Shown one piece after another: positions 52,184 to 59,817 of a stretch of DNA of 64,000 nucleotides (within the stretch, counting starts at the first letter, position 1; every line of letters starts with the position of its first letter). The notes under the pieces are model-generated. The model searched no databases. It saw only the letters and a program-made list of their open reading frames with translations, and had not been told where the DNA came from. The stretch spans positions 1,255,438 to 1,319,437 of the forward strand of contig NZ_JNXG01000002.1 in NCBI RefSeq assembly GCF_000717025.1, written 5' to 3'. The position numbers and the translations under genes are program-made. Source of the stretch: Streptomyces atroolivaceus (GTDB taxonomy: Bacteria > Actinomycetota > Actinomycetes > Streptomycetales > Streptomycetaceae).

Positions 52184-53554
52184 TCAGCTCGTGGGGAAGC
52201 TGTCAGGAGTGCTGATCCGGCTCTTGAGCAGAGCCCCTGACTCGGTCAGCACGCCACTGCTGCCGTAGTCGCTGCCGTTGCAGGTGCCGGGCTTGAAGGC
52301 CGCGCTGCTCTCGGGGGCCTCGGAGTAGGTCCAGTTCGCGTAACTGATCTTCAGCTGATCGAGCAGGTCCAGCCAGGCCGTGGTGCTCGTCCGGTCCATC
52401 GCCCCGCCGCCGGTCGCGCTCACCGTGCCGAACTCGGACACGAAGAGCGGCAGTTGGGAGGCCGCCCGGCTCAGCGCGGCTCGGTAGTTGTCCTTGTGGC
52501 TCGCGGCGTAGAAGTGGAACGCGTACATGATGTTGGAGGCGTTGACGGGGTTGTTGACGACCTCGCTCTCGTTGGAGCCGTCCGAGACCCCCAGCGAGGA
52601 CCAGCCACGGGTGCCGACGATGACGACCGCGTCCGGGTCGGCGGCCCGGATCACCGGGATGACCTGCTCGGCGTAGTTCTTGACCGCCGACCAGCTCACG
52701 CCGTTGGGCTCGTTGGCGATCTCGTAGATCACGTTCTTCTTGCCGGCGTTGCGGGCGGCGACGGAGGCGAAGAACGTCTTCGCGCGTTCGAGGTTGAAGT
52801 TGGGGTCGCCCGGCGTCAGGGTGTGGAAGTCGATCACCGCGTACATGCCACGGTCCTCGGCCATGTCGACCAGGTCGTTCACGCGGCCGGTGAAGCCCGC
52901 CGGGTCGGTCTCGTAGCCGTCCTCCTGCACGTACATGGCGATGCGGAACAGGTCCGACTTCCAGTCGTCCGCCAGCGCGTCCAGGGACGCGGCGTTGTAG
53001 CACCGGTCGAACCACTGGATGCCGTGCGTGCTCATGCCCCGCAGCTGAACGGGGCGGTTGTGCTGGTTGCACAGGTTCACGCCGCAGACGTGGAGCTGTC
53101 CGTTGACGTCCACGGGGGTGCCGTCGACCGGGACCGGCGGGGGCTCTTCGAGGGAGCCCGTACAGGCGACTCCGTTGAGCGTGAACGCCGTGGGCTTCGG
53201 GTTGGCGCCCGTGAAGGTGCCCGTGAAGCCCACATCCGCCGCCGCGCCGGTCGCCAGCGTGCGGTTCCAGTCGACGCCGACGACGGTGACCGCCGAGCCG
53301 GACTGTGACCAGGTCGCGTTCCAGCCCTGGGTGACCTTCTGGCCCGCGGCCGGCATGGTGAACGCGAGCGTCCATCCGGTGACCGGGGCGCCCAGGTTGG
53401 TGATCTTCACGCCGGCCTGGAAGCCGCCCGTCCACTGGCTGGTCACTGTGTAGTCGACCTTGCAGCCGGTGGCGGCCACCGCCGGGGGGCTGAATGCTGC
53501 CGTGAGGCCCAGGACGGTGGCGAAGGTTGCGAGTAAGGCGAACAGGCGTTTCAT
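52184..53554 (-). CDS. Secreted CBM2-GH5 endoglucanase
   Basis: The 456-residue protein begins with a signal peptide (MKRLFALLATFATVLGLTAA, cut near AVA-ATG). A family 2 cellulose-binding module follows at about 31-132, with surface-type Trp residues (SQWTGGFQAGVKITN, GWNATWSQSG). After a Pro-rich linker comes a GH5_2-type catalytic domain (about 147-456) with acid/base Glu282 (ANEP) and nucleophile Glu374 (VSEFG). It should cut cellulose internally outside the cell. The start is ATG 53554, with AGGAGG just upstream; the frame continues open but without signal sequence. A CebR-type box lies 36 bases upstream. Confidence 0.92.
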   Translation of the reverse strand: MKRLFALLATFATVLGLTAAFSPPAVAATGCKVDYTVTSQWTGGFQAGVKITNLGAPVTGWTLAFTMPAAGQKVTQGWNATWSQSGSAVTVVGVDWNRTLATGAAADVGFTGTFTGANPKPTAFTLNGVACTGSLEEPPPVPVDGTPVDVNGQLHVCGVNLCNQHNRPVQLRGMSTHGIQWFDRCYNAASLDALADDWKSDLFRIAMYVQEDGYETDPAGFTGRVNDLVDMAEDRGMYAVIDFHTLTPGDPNFNLERAKTFFASVAARNAGKKNVIYEIANEPNGVSWSAVKNYAEQVIPVIRAADPDAVVIVGTRGWSSLGVSDGSNESEVVNNPVNASNIMYAFHFYAASHKDNYRAALSRAASQLPLFVSEFGTVSATGGGAMDRTSTTAWLDLLDQLKISYANWTYSEAPESSAAFKPGTCNGSDYGSSGVLTESGALLKSRISTPDSFPTS

Positions 53555-53589
53555 GGCGTTCCTCCTCGTGTGAAGCGGAGAGTGGGGGG

Positions 53590-53603
53590 TGGGAGCGCTC
53601 CCA
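53590..53603. promoter_or_regulatory. CebR-type operator TGGGAGCGCTCCCA upstream of the GH5 gene
   Basis: A perfect 14-base palindrome identical to the well-known Streptomyces CebR box that controls cellulose and cellobiose genes through cello-oligosaccharide induction. It differs from the TGAGAGCGCTCTCA sites at 10550 and 61174 only at positions 3 and 12. No cebR gene lies in this window. Confidence 0.88.
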
Positions 53604-53784
53604 AGGCCCATCGGCCCGAGACCGTACACCGGTGCGTCGATGTGCGTACAGAGATCCGACCGGCTTCGGCTGGCAGGGGCAGGGGCCGTACGACGCGGCG
53701 GAAGAGGCGGTCGACGGAGCGCGGCGGCGCTCATGGCCTGGTCAAGCGGTGCGCGAGGAGGCCTGCCGAGGGCCGCTCAGCGGG

Positions 53785-54666
53785 TCACAGCGCCCGGGAC
53801 CCGTCCGCGGGCTCGGGCCCCCAGGACGACGTGCCGTGAATGGTGTCGGCCGACCGGACGGGGCACCCCATGAGGTCCACCGCCGCCAGCACGGCGCGGC
53901 GGGCCGCCGCGCTGTCGGCGGGCGGGAACGCGACCCGGAGCTGATGACCGTAGGCCGACTCGTACGTCACGAGCCAGTCGGTGCCGTCGACGGCGAAGTG
54001 GTCCTGCCGCTGACCGTTGTGCTCGTACCCGCCGCGGTCCGCCGTCGGCGCGAGCGTGTCGCGCAGGATCCGCAGGCGCTCCGCGTATGGACGGGGCCCT
54101 TCGCCCAGGCGGACGTACACGTGGTCGAGCTCGACCGCAGGGTCGAACCAGGGGGTCAGCTCCGGGTCGTGGTGCAGGAGTTCGGTGGGGATGCTGCGTC
54201 TCGTCAGTCCGTCGAGGAACGCGCCGGCCCCGCAGTCGAACCGCTCGTAGTCGTCGTCCCGTGACCAGATCACCACGGGCCAGGACTCGGGAGACCCGAC
54301 CGTGAGCCAGCACACGCGTGCCGCGCTCTCCGTCACCGCCCAGGCGAGCAGCCCGCCGGGCTCCGGGAAGAGCGGATAGGGGTACGACTCGGGGGAGAAG
54401 TCGCGCAGCGGACCGTAGTCGTCCAGAAGGTCCGCCACGAGCGGGACCGGATTGTCGTCACCGAACGGGGTGCACAGGCACAGCGCACCCCAGAAGTCTC
54501 CGCGTCCGTACGTCTCGACCAGTTGCTTGTAGTCCTCCGGAAGCCGGGTACCCAGCGCTTCTTCGGCCGCTGCCCAGTCTCCCCGGCCGTCGACCGCCAC
54601 GGCGGGCGACTTCACCCTTGCGGCTGTCCGGGCGAGAGGGCCGTGAGGGCCATGAGGGCCGGTCAC
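53785..54666 (-). CDS. SMI1/KNR4-like (SUKH-type) protein
   Basis: The 293-residue protein carries an N-terminal SMI1/KNR4 pattern: WAAAEEALGTRLPEDYKQLVETYGRGDFWGALCLCTPFGD. A second region of about 130 residues follows (YERFDCGAGAFLDGLTRRSI to VRSADTIHGTSSWGPEP) that I do not recognise. Proteins of this superfamily serve as immunity or binding proteins in many bacteria, but no toxin gene is next to it here. The GTG at 54666 has AAGG about eight bases upstream and lies 11 bases after the DUF397 stop codon; the frame stays open further upstream through the DUF397 gene, which is coding in another frame. Confidence 0.72.
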   Translation of the reverse strand: MTGPHGPHGPLARTAARVKSPAVAVDGRGDWAAAEEALGTRLPEDYKQLVETYGRGDFWGALCLCTPFGDDNPVPLVADLLDDYGPLRDFSPESYPYPLFPEPGGLLAWAVTESAARVCWLTVGSPESWPVVIWSRDDDYERFDCGAGAFLDGLTRRSIPTELLHHDPELTPWFDPAVELDHVYVRLGEGPRPYAERLRILRDTLAPTADRGGYEHNGQRQDHFAVDGTDWLVTYESAYGHQLRVAFPPADSAAARRAVLAAVDLMGCPVRSADTIHGTSSWGPEPADGSRAL

Positions 54667-54677
54667 GCGCCGCGCCT

Positions 54678-54929
54678 TCAGGCGGCGGAGGCGACGAACG
54701 CGGCCCAGGCGGCCGGGGGCACGGTCAGGACCGGGCCGTCGGTGACCTTGGAGTCGCGGATGTGCACGGCGGCGCGGTGCGCGGAGACCTCGACACAGTT
54801 GCCGCCCTGGTCGCTGCTGTAGCTGGACTTGTGCCAGTCGTAGGCGACTTCGAGACAGTCGCCGCCCTGGTCGCTGCTGTAGCTGGACTTGAACCACGAG
54901 AGATCCGTGCCGTGTGCCGCGCGAGTCAT
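54678..54929 (-). CDS. DUF397 protein with duplicated motif
   Basis: The 83-residue protein contains two consecutive DUF397 signatures, FKSSYSSDQGGDCLEVA and HKSSYSSDQGGNCVEVS, where most family members have one. It ends with the family C-terminus VLTVPPAAWAAFVA. DUF397 proteins are nearly always paired with XRE-DUF5753 regulators in Streptomyces (as with the bldB/whiJ-type pairs). Its ATG overlaps the stop codon of the upstream regulator (ATGA), so they are co-translated. Confidence 0.88.
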   Translation of the reverse strand: MTRAAHGTDLSWFKSSYSSDQGGDCLEVAYDWHKSSYSSDQGGNCVEVSAHRAAVHIRDSKVTDGPVLTVPPAAWAAFVASAA

Positions 54930-55750
54930 GACTCTCCAAGCAGGTCGTCCAGTAGGCGGGCGCTGCTCTCGACGGAAAGCGCCTGCGAACGCAGCATCCC
55001 ATATTTCTGCTGGAGGACACTGACGTCATCCGGATCGTCGTGGAGCACGCTGGTGAGCTGGGCTTCCACGTAGGCCAGATGGTCGTGGTCGGGGGTCTCC
55101 AGAAGCACCATCGGACCCGCGAGGCCGGCGTGCTTGGGGAGCCGCATCGGCATGATCTGCAGTCCCAGGAAGGGGAGTTCCATGCACCGTCGCAGGTGCT
55201 GGACCTGTTCCCGCCGCATGGTGGAGTCCCCGATCTCGCTGCGCAGAATGCCTTCCTCCAGGATGAAGTGGAGCATCGGCCGGGGTCTGCGTTCGAGGAG
55301 CTTCTGCCGGTCGATCCGGGCGGCCACCCACTCCTCCCGCTGTTCCTCTTCGAGGGGCGGGAAGAGGCACGAGAACACGAAGCGTGCGTACGCCTCGGTC
55401 TGGAGTTGCCCCGGAACCACCTGGTTCTCGTACGACAACAGCGTCACCGCCTCCTGCTCGTACTCCACGAAGTCCTGCACGAATGCCGGGAACCGCTCCT
55501 TCTGCGGCACCTTCGCCACGGCGACCCCCAACACCCCCTTGGTGTCCAGCAGTTCGTCCAGCTGGGTCGCGAAATCGGCCTGGAGCGGCCGCCGGCCCTG
55601 TTCGATCGAGGCGATCGTGTCCTCGCCCACGCAGAACCGGTCGGCCAGTGACGTCTGTGTGTGACCGGCCGCGCGGCGGAACGCGGCGAGCTGCGCGCCG
55701 ATCACATGCCAGGACGTGACCCGCTTGGTCTTCTTCTGCACCGATTGCAT
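54926..55750 (-). CDS. XRE-family regulator with DUF5753
   Basis: The 274-residue protein has an N-terminal helix-turn-helix (about 15-75: IGAQLAAFRRAAGHTQTSLADRFCVGEDTIASIEQGRR) and a C-terminal DUF5753 domain (about 95-270, including PGQLQTEAYARFVF and LHFILEEGILRSEIG). Such proteins work with their DUF397 partner to repress developmental or antibiotic genes. ATG 55750 is preceded by GGAGAGG about seven bases upstream; the frame is open 28 codons further but without a ribosome site. It is divergent from the anti-sigma-type ATPase gene, completing a common Streptomyces triplet. Confidence 0.88.
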   Translation of the reverse strand: MQSVQKKTKRVTSWHVIGAQLAAFRRAAGHTQTSLADRFCVGEDTIASIEQGRRPLQADFATQLDELLDTKGVLGVAVAKVPQKERFPAFVQDFVEYEQEAVTLLSYENQVVPGQLQTEAYARFVFSCLFPPLEEEQREEWVAARIDRQKLLERRPRPMLHFILEEGILRSEIGDSTMRREQVQHLRRCMELPFLGLQIMPMRLPKHAGLAGPMVLLETPDHDHLAYVEAQLTSVLHDDPDDVSVLQQKYGMLRSQALSVESSARLLDDLLGES

Positions 55751-55862
55751 GACGTGCCTCTCCCCGTACGCGAGCCCCGCCGGACCCGTCAGCCCTCGTA
55801 CAAACGCGGTGTACGACCTGACGCGGTGACTCACCGTAGTGACCTTCTGTGAGAGTCGCCCC

Positions 55863-56309
55863 GTGAATGAATCAACTCAACTCGTCGCCTTCCGCGAGGC
55901 GTTCTACCGACGTGAGCGCAGGTCCGTCCCTCTCGCGCGTCAGTTCGTCCGGGCGGCGCTGGTCGACTGGGCGTGCGAGGTGGACCTCGACGGTGTGCTG
56001 CTCTGCGTGAGCGAACTCGCCACCAACGCGCTGATCCACGGTGTGCCACCCGGGAGGGGCTTCCGCCTCCAGGTCGGCTGGGGGAGCGTGCTCCGGATCG
56101 AGGTGCGCGACAGTGGCGGCGGCGAGGTCGGGGGACCCGCGTGCGCCGCGCCCGACGCGGAGGGCGGGCGCGGGCTGGTGCTCGTCGGGGCGCTGGCCGG
56201 AGCGTGGGGGGTGGGGGAGCGGGACCCAGGGAAGACCGTCTGGTGCGAGTTTGCGGTTTCGGCAAGTAAGTTTGTCGAACCGGTTCCAGGCGCGCACCAT
56301 CTTCCGTAA
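55863..56309 (+). CDS. Anti-sigma-factor-type ATP-binding protein (HATPase_c)
   Basis: The 148-residue protein has the RsbW/SpoIIAB-like GHKL fold: RRSVPLARQFVRAAL, the N-box VSELATNALIHG, the G1 box IEVRDSGGG and G2 region GGRGLVLVGALAGAWGV. These small kinases bind sigma or anti-anti-sigma factors, and in Streptomyces they often lie opposite XRE-DUF5753/DUF397 pairs, as here. The GTG at 55863 is used because the family sequence begins shortly after; eight codons further upstream are also open. The last 15 residues extend beyond the fold. Confidence 0.85.
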   Translation: MNESTQLVAFREAFYRRERRSVPLARQFVRAALVDWACEVDLDGVLLCVSELATNALIHGVPPGRGFRLQVGWGSVLRIEVRDSGGGEVGGPACAAPDAEGGRGLVLVGALAGAWGVGERDPGKTVWCEFAVSASKFVEPVPGAHHLP

Positions 56310-56324
56310 CAGGAGGTGTTCCGC

Positions 56325-57362
56325 ATGAGCGACATGAACCAGCGGTACGACGTAGTGGTGATCGGCGGTGGGGCCGCCGGGCTGAGCGGGGCGCTCGCCC
56401 TTTCGAGGGCGCGGCGTTCCGTGCTCGTGATCGACGCGGGGAGCCCGCGCAACGCACCCGCGTCCCACGCACACAACTACCTGGGCCGGGAGGGAATCCC
56501 GCCCCTGGAACTGCTGGCCATCGGCCGGGCGGAGGCGGCGGATTACGGCGCCGAGATCGTCCGGGGCACCGTCGTCTCGGCGGAGAGGCTTCCCGACGGC
56601 TTCCGGGTCGTGCAGGAGGACGGGAGTGCCGTCCACGCCCGCCGGCTGCTCGTGACGACCGGGATCGTCGATGAGCTGCCGGCCGTGGAGGGCCTCGCCG
56701 AACGCTGGGGCGACGAGGTGCTGCACTGCCCCTACTGCCACGGCTGGGAGGTGCGGGATCGGGCCGTCGGCATCCTGGCGGGCAGCCCCATGGCCCCGCA
56801 CCAGGCGCTGCTCTGGCGGCAGTGGTCGGACGACGTGACGCTGTTCCGGCACGACCAGCCCGACTTCAGCGACGAGGAGTACGAGCAGCTGGCCGCCCGG
56901 GGCATCTCGGTCGTGGACGGCGAGGTGGTCGCGCTGGAGGTGGCCGACGACCGGCTCACCGGTGTGCGGCTGGCCGGGGGCACGGTGATCCCGCGCGAGG
57001 CACTCGTCGTCCAGCCGCGCTTCACCGCGCGGTCGGCGGTCCTGGAGAGCCTCGGGCTGGTGCCCACCGAGATGGTGATGGGCGAGCACGCCATAGGCAC
57101 GTACATCGCGGCCGATCCCGGCGGAGCCACCGACGTGCCCGGCGTGTGGGTGGCCGGTAACGTCGCCAACCTCATGGAGCAGGTCGTCGGAGCGGCGGCA
57201 GCCGGGCTGAAGGCGGCCTCGATGATCAACATGGACCTCGTCACCGACGACACCCGGCGCGCGGTCGACGCCCGCCGCTCACCCTTCTCGGCCGAGGCCG
57301 AGCGCCAGGTCACCGAGCGCGTACTCGGAGACCGTCGTCACGGACTTCTGGAGACCCGATGA
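56325..57362 (+). CDS. Thioredoxin reductase-like NAD(P)/FAD oxidoreductase
   Basis: The 345-residue protein has an FAD Rossmann motif (VVVIGGGAAGLSGALALS), the redox pair CPYCHG at about 139-144 as in thioredoxin reductases, and the FAD-site GVWVAGNVANLMEQVVGAAAAG. The NADPH-binding region (VGILAGSPMAPHQALLW) lacks the usual GxGxxA motif, so reductant use may differ from true TrxB. It starts at ATG 56325 with AGGAGG eight bases upstream. Its stop overlaps the methyltransferase ATG. No thioredoxin gene lies beside it. Confidence 0.85.
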   Translation: MSDMNQRYDVVVIGGGAAGLSGALALSRARRSVLVIDAGSPRNAPASHAHNYLGREGIPPLELLAIGRAEAADYGAEIVRGTVVSAERLPDGFRVVQEDGSAVHARRLLVTTGIVDELPAVEGLAERWGDEVLHCPYCHGWEVRDRAVGILAGSPMAPHQALLWRQWSDDVTLFRHDQPDFSDEEYEQLAARGISVVDGEVVALEVADDRLTGVRLAGGTVIPREALVVQPRFTARSAVLESLGLVPTEMVMGEHAIGTYIAADPGGATDVPGVWVAGNVANLMEQVVGAAAAGLKAASMINMDLVTDDTRRAVDARRSPFSAEAERQVTERVLGDRRHGLLETR

Positions 57363-57991
57363 CCACCGACAGCACCCGCACCGACGCCGAGATGTGGGAC
57401 GACCGCTACCGCGAGAGCGACCGGATCTGGAGCGGGAACCCCAACGTCGCCCTCGTCCGGGAAGTGGAAGGACTCACGCCGGGCCGCGTCCTCGACCTGG
57501 GATGCGGCGAGGGCGCGGACGCCGTCTGGCTCGCCCGGACGGGCTGGAAGGTCACCGCCACCGACATCTCGCGCGTCGCTCTGGAGCGGGCGGCGGTCCA
57601 CGCGGCCGACGCCGGTGTCGCCGACCGGATCGACTGGCAGTGGCACGACCTCGGGGCGTCGTTCCCCGAGGGGGAGTACGACCTGGTGTCCGCCCAGTTC
57701 CTGCATTCGATGGGCGACCTGCCCCGCGAGGAGATCCTGCGCCGGGCCGCTGCGGCCGTCGCGCCCGGCGGCGTACTCCTGATCGTCGGACACGCGGGCT
57801 TCCCCTCGTGGGAGCACGACCACCCGGACATGGAGCTGCCGACCACGGACGAGGTGCTCGCCTCCCTCGAGCTCCCGGAGGGGGAGTGGGACGTACTGCT
57901 CAGCGAGGAGCACGAACGGATCCAGAACGACCCCGACGGCAACCCCACCACCCGCACCGACAACGCGCTGAAGGTCCGCCGCAGGCGGTGA
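57359..57991 (+). CDS. Class I SAM-dependent methyltransferase
   Basis: The 210-residue protein shows motif I VLDLGCGEGADAVWLARTG, motif II-like TATDISRVALERA and the post-motif DLVSAQFLHSM. The N-terminus MWDDRYRESDRIWSGNPN is typical of TehB/thiopurine-type methyltransferases that act on small metalloid or thiol compounds. ATG 57359 overlaps the upstream stop (ATGA), tying it to the reductase; a joint detoxification role is possible but not shown. A large hairpin follows. Confidence 0.85.
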   Translation: MTTDSTRTDAEMWDDRYRESDRIWSGNPNVALVREVEGLTPGRVLDLGCGEGADAVWLARTGWKVTATDISRVALERAAVHAADAGVADRIDWQWHDLGASFPEGEYDLVSAQFLHSMGDLPREEILRRAAAAVAPGGVLLIVGHAGFPSWEHDHPDMELPTTDEVLASLELPEGEWDVLLSEEHERIQNDPDGNPTTRTDNALKVRRRR

Positions 57992-58140
57992 TCGGAGAGG
58001 GCGTCCGCCGTTGACGGAGACGTACTTCCGAGAAGTGCGTCTCGGTCACCACGGCGGCCGGGAATGCCGTACCGGCGGACCGGTGACGGTCGTACGGGGG
58101 GACCGGCCCGGACGGGACGGTTCGCGCCGGGCGCAGCCGA

Positions 58141-58181
58141 GCGCCCGCCGTCCTCCCCCGAAGGGGAGAGCCGGCGGGCGC
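58141..58181. terminator. Terminator between the methyltransferase and YceI genes
   Basis: Ten-base arms GCGCCCGCCG and CGGCGGGCGC enclose an inner TCCTCCCC/GGGGAGAG-type stem with the loop CGAA. It ends 17 bases before the stop of the convergent YceI gene and can serve both directions. Confidence 0.8.
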
Positions 58182-58197
58182 GCTCGGTCAGCGGGCG

Positions 58198-58812
58198 TCA
58201 GGCCTGCGGGGCGGCCTTGATCGCGGAGATGTCGAAGGTGAGCTTGACCTTGTCGCTGACCATCACACCGCCGGTCTCCAGGGCGGCGTTCCAGGTCAGG
58301 CCCCAGTCGGAGCGCAGGATGTCGGCGCTGCCCTCGAAGCCGACCCGCTCGTTGCCGTAGACGTCGGTGGCGGAGCCGTGGAACTCCAGGTCGATGGAGA
58401 GCGGACGGGTGACGTCCTTGATCGTGAGGTCGCCGGTGACGCGGTAGGTGTCGCCGCCGAGCTGCTCGGCCTGCGTGGAGCGGAAGGTCATCAGGGGGAA
58501 CTTCTCGGCGTCGAAGAAGTCGCCGCTGACCAGGTGGCCGTCGCGGTCGGCGATGCCGGTGTCCACGCTGGCGATCCGGACGTCGATGGAGGCGGAGGAG
58601 CGTGACGGGTCCGAGCCGTCCAGCTGCAAGGTGCCCTCGTGCTCACCGAAGGAACCGCGCACGTTGGTGACCATGGCGTGGCGCACCTGGAAACCGATGC
58701 TGCTGTGCGCCGGGTCGATCGTGTAGCTGCCGGTGAGTGCGGCCAGCGCCGGGTCCACGGCGAGGGTGGCGGTGGTGGACGGGGCGGTGTTCTTGCGGTT
58801 GAACAGAGCCAT
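58198..58812 (-). CDS. YceI-family protein
   Basis: The 204-residue protein is a lipocalin-like YceI member: GSYTIDPAHSSIGFQVRHAMVTNVRGSF at about 29-56, DFFDAEKFPLMTFRST, and the closing DKVKLTFDISAI. YceI proteins bind isoprenoid-type or amphiphilic ligands. No signal peptide is present; the first 28 residues (MALFNRKNTAPS) are polar, so it is probably cytoplasmic. GGAGGAG precedes the ATG. Its promoter region carries paired repeats suggesting control by a dimeric repressor. Confidence 0.9.
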   Translation of the reverse strand: MALFNRKNTAPSTTATLAVDPALAALTGSYTIDPAHSSIGFQVRHAMVTNVRGSFGEHEGTLQLDGSDPSRSSASIDVRIASVDTGIADRDGHLVSGDFFDAEKFPLMTFRSTQAEQLGGDTYRVTGDLTIKDVTRPLSIDLEFHGSATDVYGNERVGFEGSADILRSDWGLTWNAALETGGVMVSDKVKLTFDISAIKAAPQA

Positions 58813-58861
58813 GGCTCCTCCTCGGGGGACGTGTGCAGACGAGTGGCCGTCGAAGTTCTTG

Positions 58862-58911
58862 TTTAACCTTCAACGAGATTGACTGTAGACCCATTTTGTT
58901 CAAAGTTCAAC
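58862..58911 (-). promoter_or_regulatory. YceI promoter flanked by two 13-base operator-like repeats
   Basis: On the minus strand, -35 TTGAAC (58905-58910), exactly 17 bases, then -10 TACAGT (58882-58887). Two direct repeats, TTCAAAGTTCAAC (58899-58911) and TTTAACCTTCAAC (58862-58874), match at 10 of 13 bases; one covers the -35 and the other the predicted RNA start. This is a typical arrangement for a MarR-like repressor, but no regulator gene is adjacent. Confidence 0.65.
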
Positions 58912-59042
58912 ATCAAGGGTCCAGGCCCTTCCGGAAGTCGCGGGAGGTTCCGTACGGATCCCGGTCGCCCCCTGGCGGACGCGCGTAGAGCTGGGGCACC
59001 ATCTCCCTGCCCATCAATTGTCATGAGCAGGAGGACTCCCCC

Positions 59043-59567
59043 ATGCTGACCCGTCCCCGACTCCGCTCGGCCCTCACCGCCCTCGCCCTCGTTCTCGGCG
59101 CGCTCTTCGCCCCGGGCGTCGGCGTCCTCGGCGGCGGCGTCACCGAGGCCCACGCCGTCACCAAGCTGACCCACTCCCAGGCGACCTCCCGCTTCAGCTC
59201 GTCCGGGATCACCTGGTCGTCCTCGGGCGGCTGTTCCAACCGGAACGTCCCCACCTGTACCTCGTTCGACCAGCTCAATCTGACCAGCGCCCAGGGTGCC
59301 CAGACGCTGAGGAGCGCCACGGGCTGCGCGCTCAACATCACCGGCGGCACCGAGACGGGGCACGCCGGTGGCACCTACTCGCACTGGAACGGTTACAAGC
59401 TCGACTTCGGCAAGAGCACCTGCCTGACGAACTACGTGAAGGGCACGTTCACGTACATCGGGGTGCGGGGCGACGGCGCTCCCCAGTACAGGTCGGGCTC
59501 CGGCAACGTCTACGCGGACGAGGGCAACCACTGGGACGTGACGTACTACAACTGCGGCGGCTGCTGA
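59043..59567 (+). CDS. Small secreted protein with M15-like metallopeptidase pattern
   Basis: The 174-residue protein has a signal peptide (ALTALALVLGALFAPGVGVLG, cut near AHA-VTK) and about 135 mature residues with six Cys. The motif YSHWNGYKLDF (an SHxxGxxxD pattern) and the C-terminal GNHWDVTYYN place two His and one Asp as in zinc-binding M15/VanY-type D,D-peptidases, so a wall-active enzyme is plausible. The catalytic Glu cannot be placed with confidence. AGGAGG lies just upstream of the ATG. It could instead be a non-catalytic secreted protein. Confidence 0.65.
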   Translation: MLTRPRLRSALTALALVLGALFAPGVGVLGGGVTEAHAVTKLTHSQATSRFSSSGITWSSSGGCSNRNVPTCTSFDQLNLTSAQGAQTLRSATGCALNITGGTETGHAGGTYSHWNGYKLDFGKSTCLTNYVKGTFTYIGVRGDGAPQYRSGSGNVYADEGNHWDVTYYNCGGC

Positions 59568-59605
59568 CCCGGCACGCGCGGCCCTCACGCACGCAGGTCC
59601 CCGCA

Positions 59606-59660
59606 CACGGAGGTGCCCCCGTCCACCGGAACGCAAGTGTCGGACGGGGGCACCTCCGTG
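59606..59660 (+). terminator. Terminator after the secreted protein gene
   Basis: Perfect 19-base arms (left CACGGAGGTGCCCCCGTCC) separated by a 17-base loop, starting 39 bases after the stop codon. Confidence 0.8.
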
Positions 59661-59781
59661 AGCCTGCCGGCTCGGACCTGCGGCTCCGGCGCCGGCCCGA
59701 GCGGGGCGAACGTGTCGCCGCCGTGGCCCGCGACGCCCAGGAAGGAGAAGGGGTGAGGGGAGAGGCGGTGCGGGGAGAGGT

Positions 59782-59812
59782 GGCGGGCGGCCCCCGCCCG
59801 GGGCCGCCCGCC
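59782..59812 (-). terminator. Terminator of the GH64 gene
   Basis: GGCGGGCGGCCCC and GGGGCCGCCCGCC pair perfectly (13 bp) around CGCCC, immediately beyond the minus-strand GH64 stop codon. Confidence 0.8.
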
Positions 59813-59817
59813 TCGCG

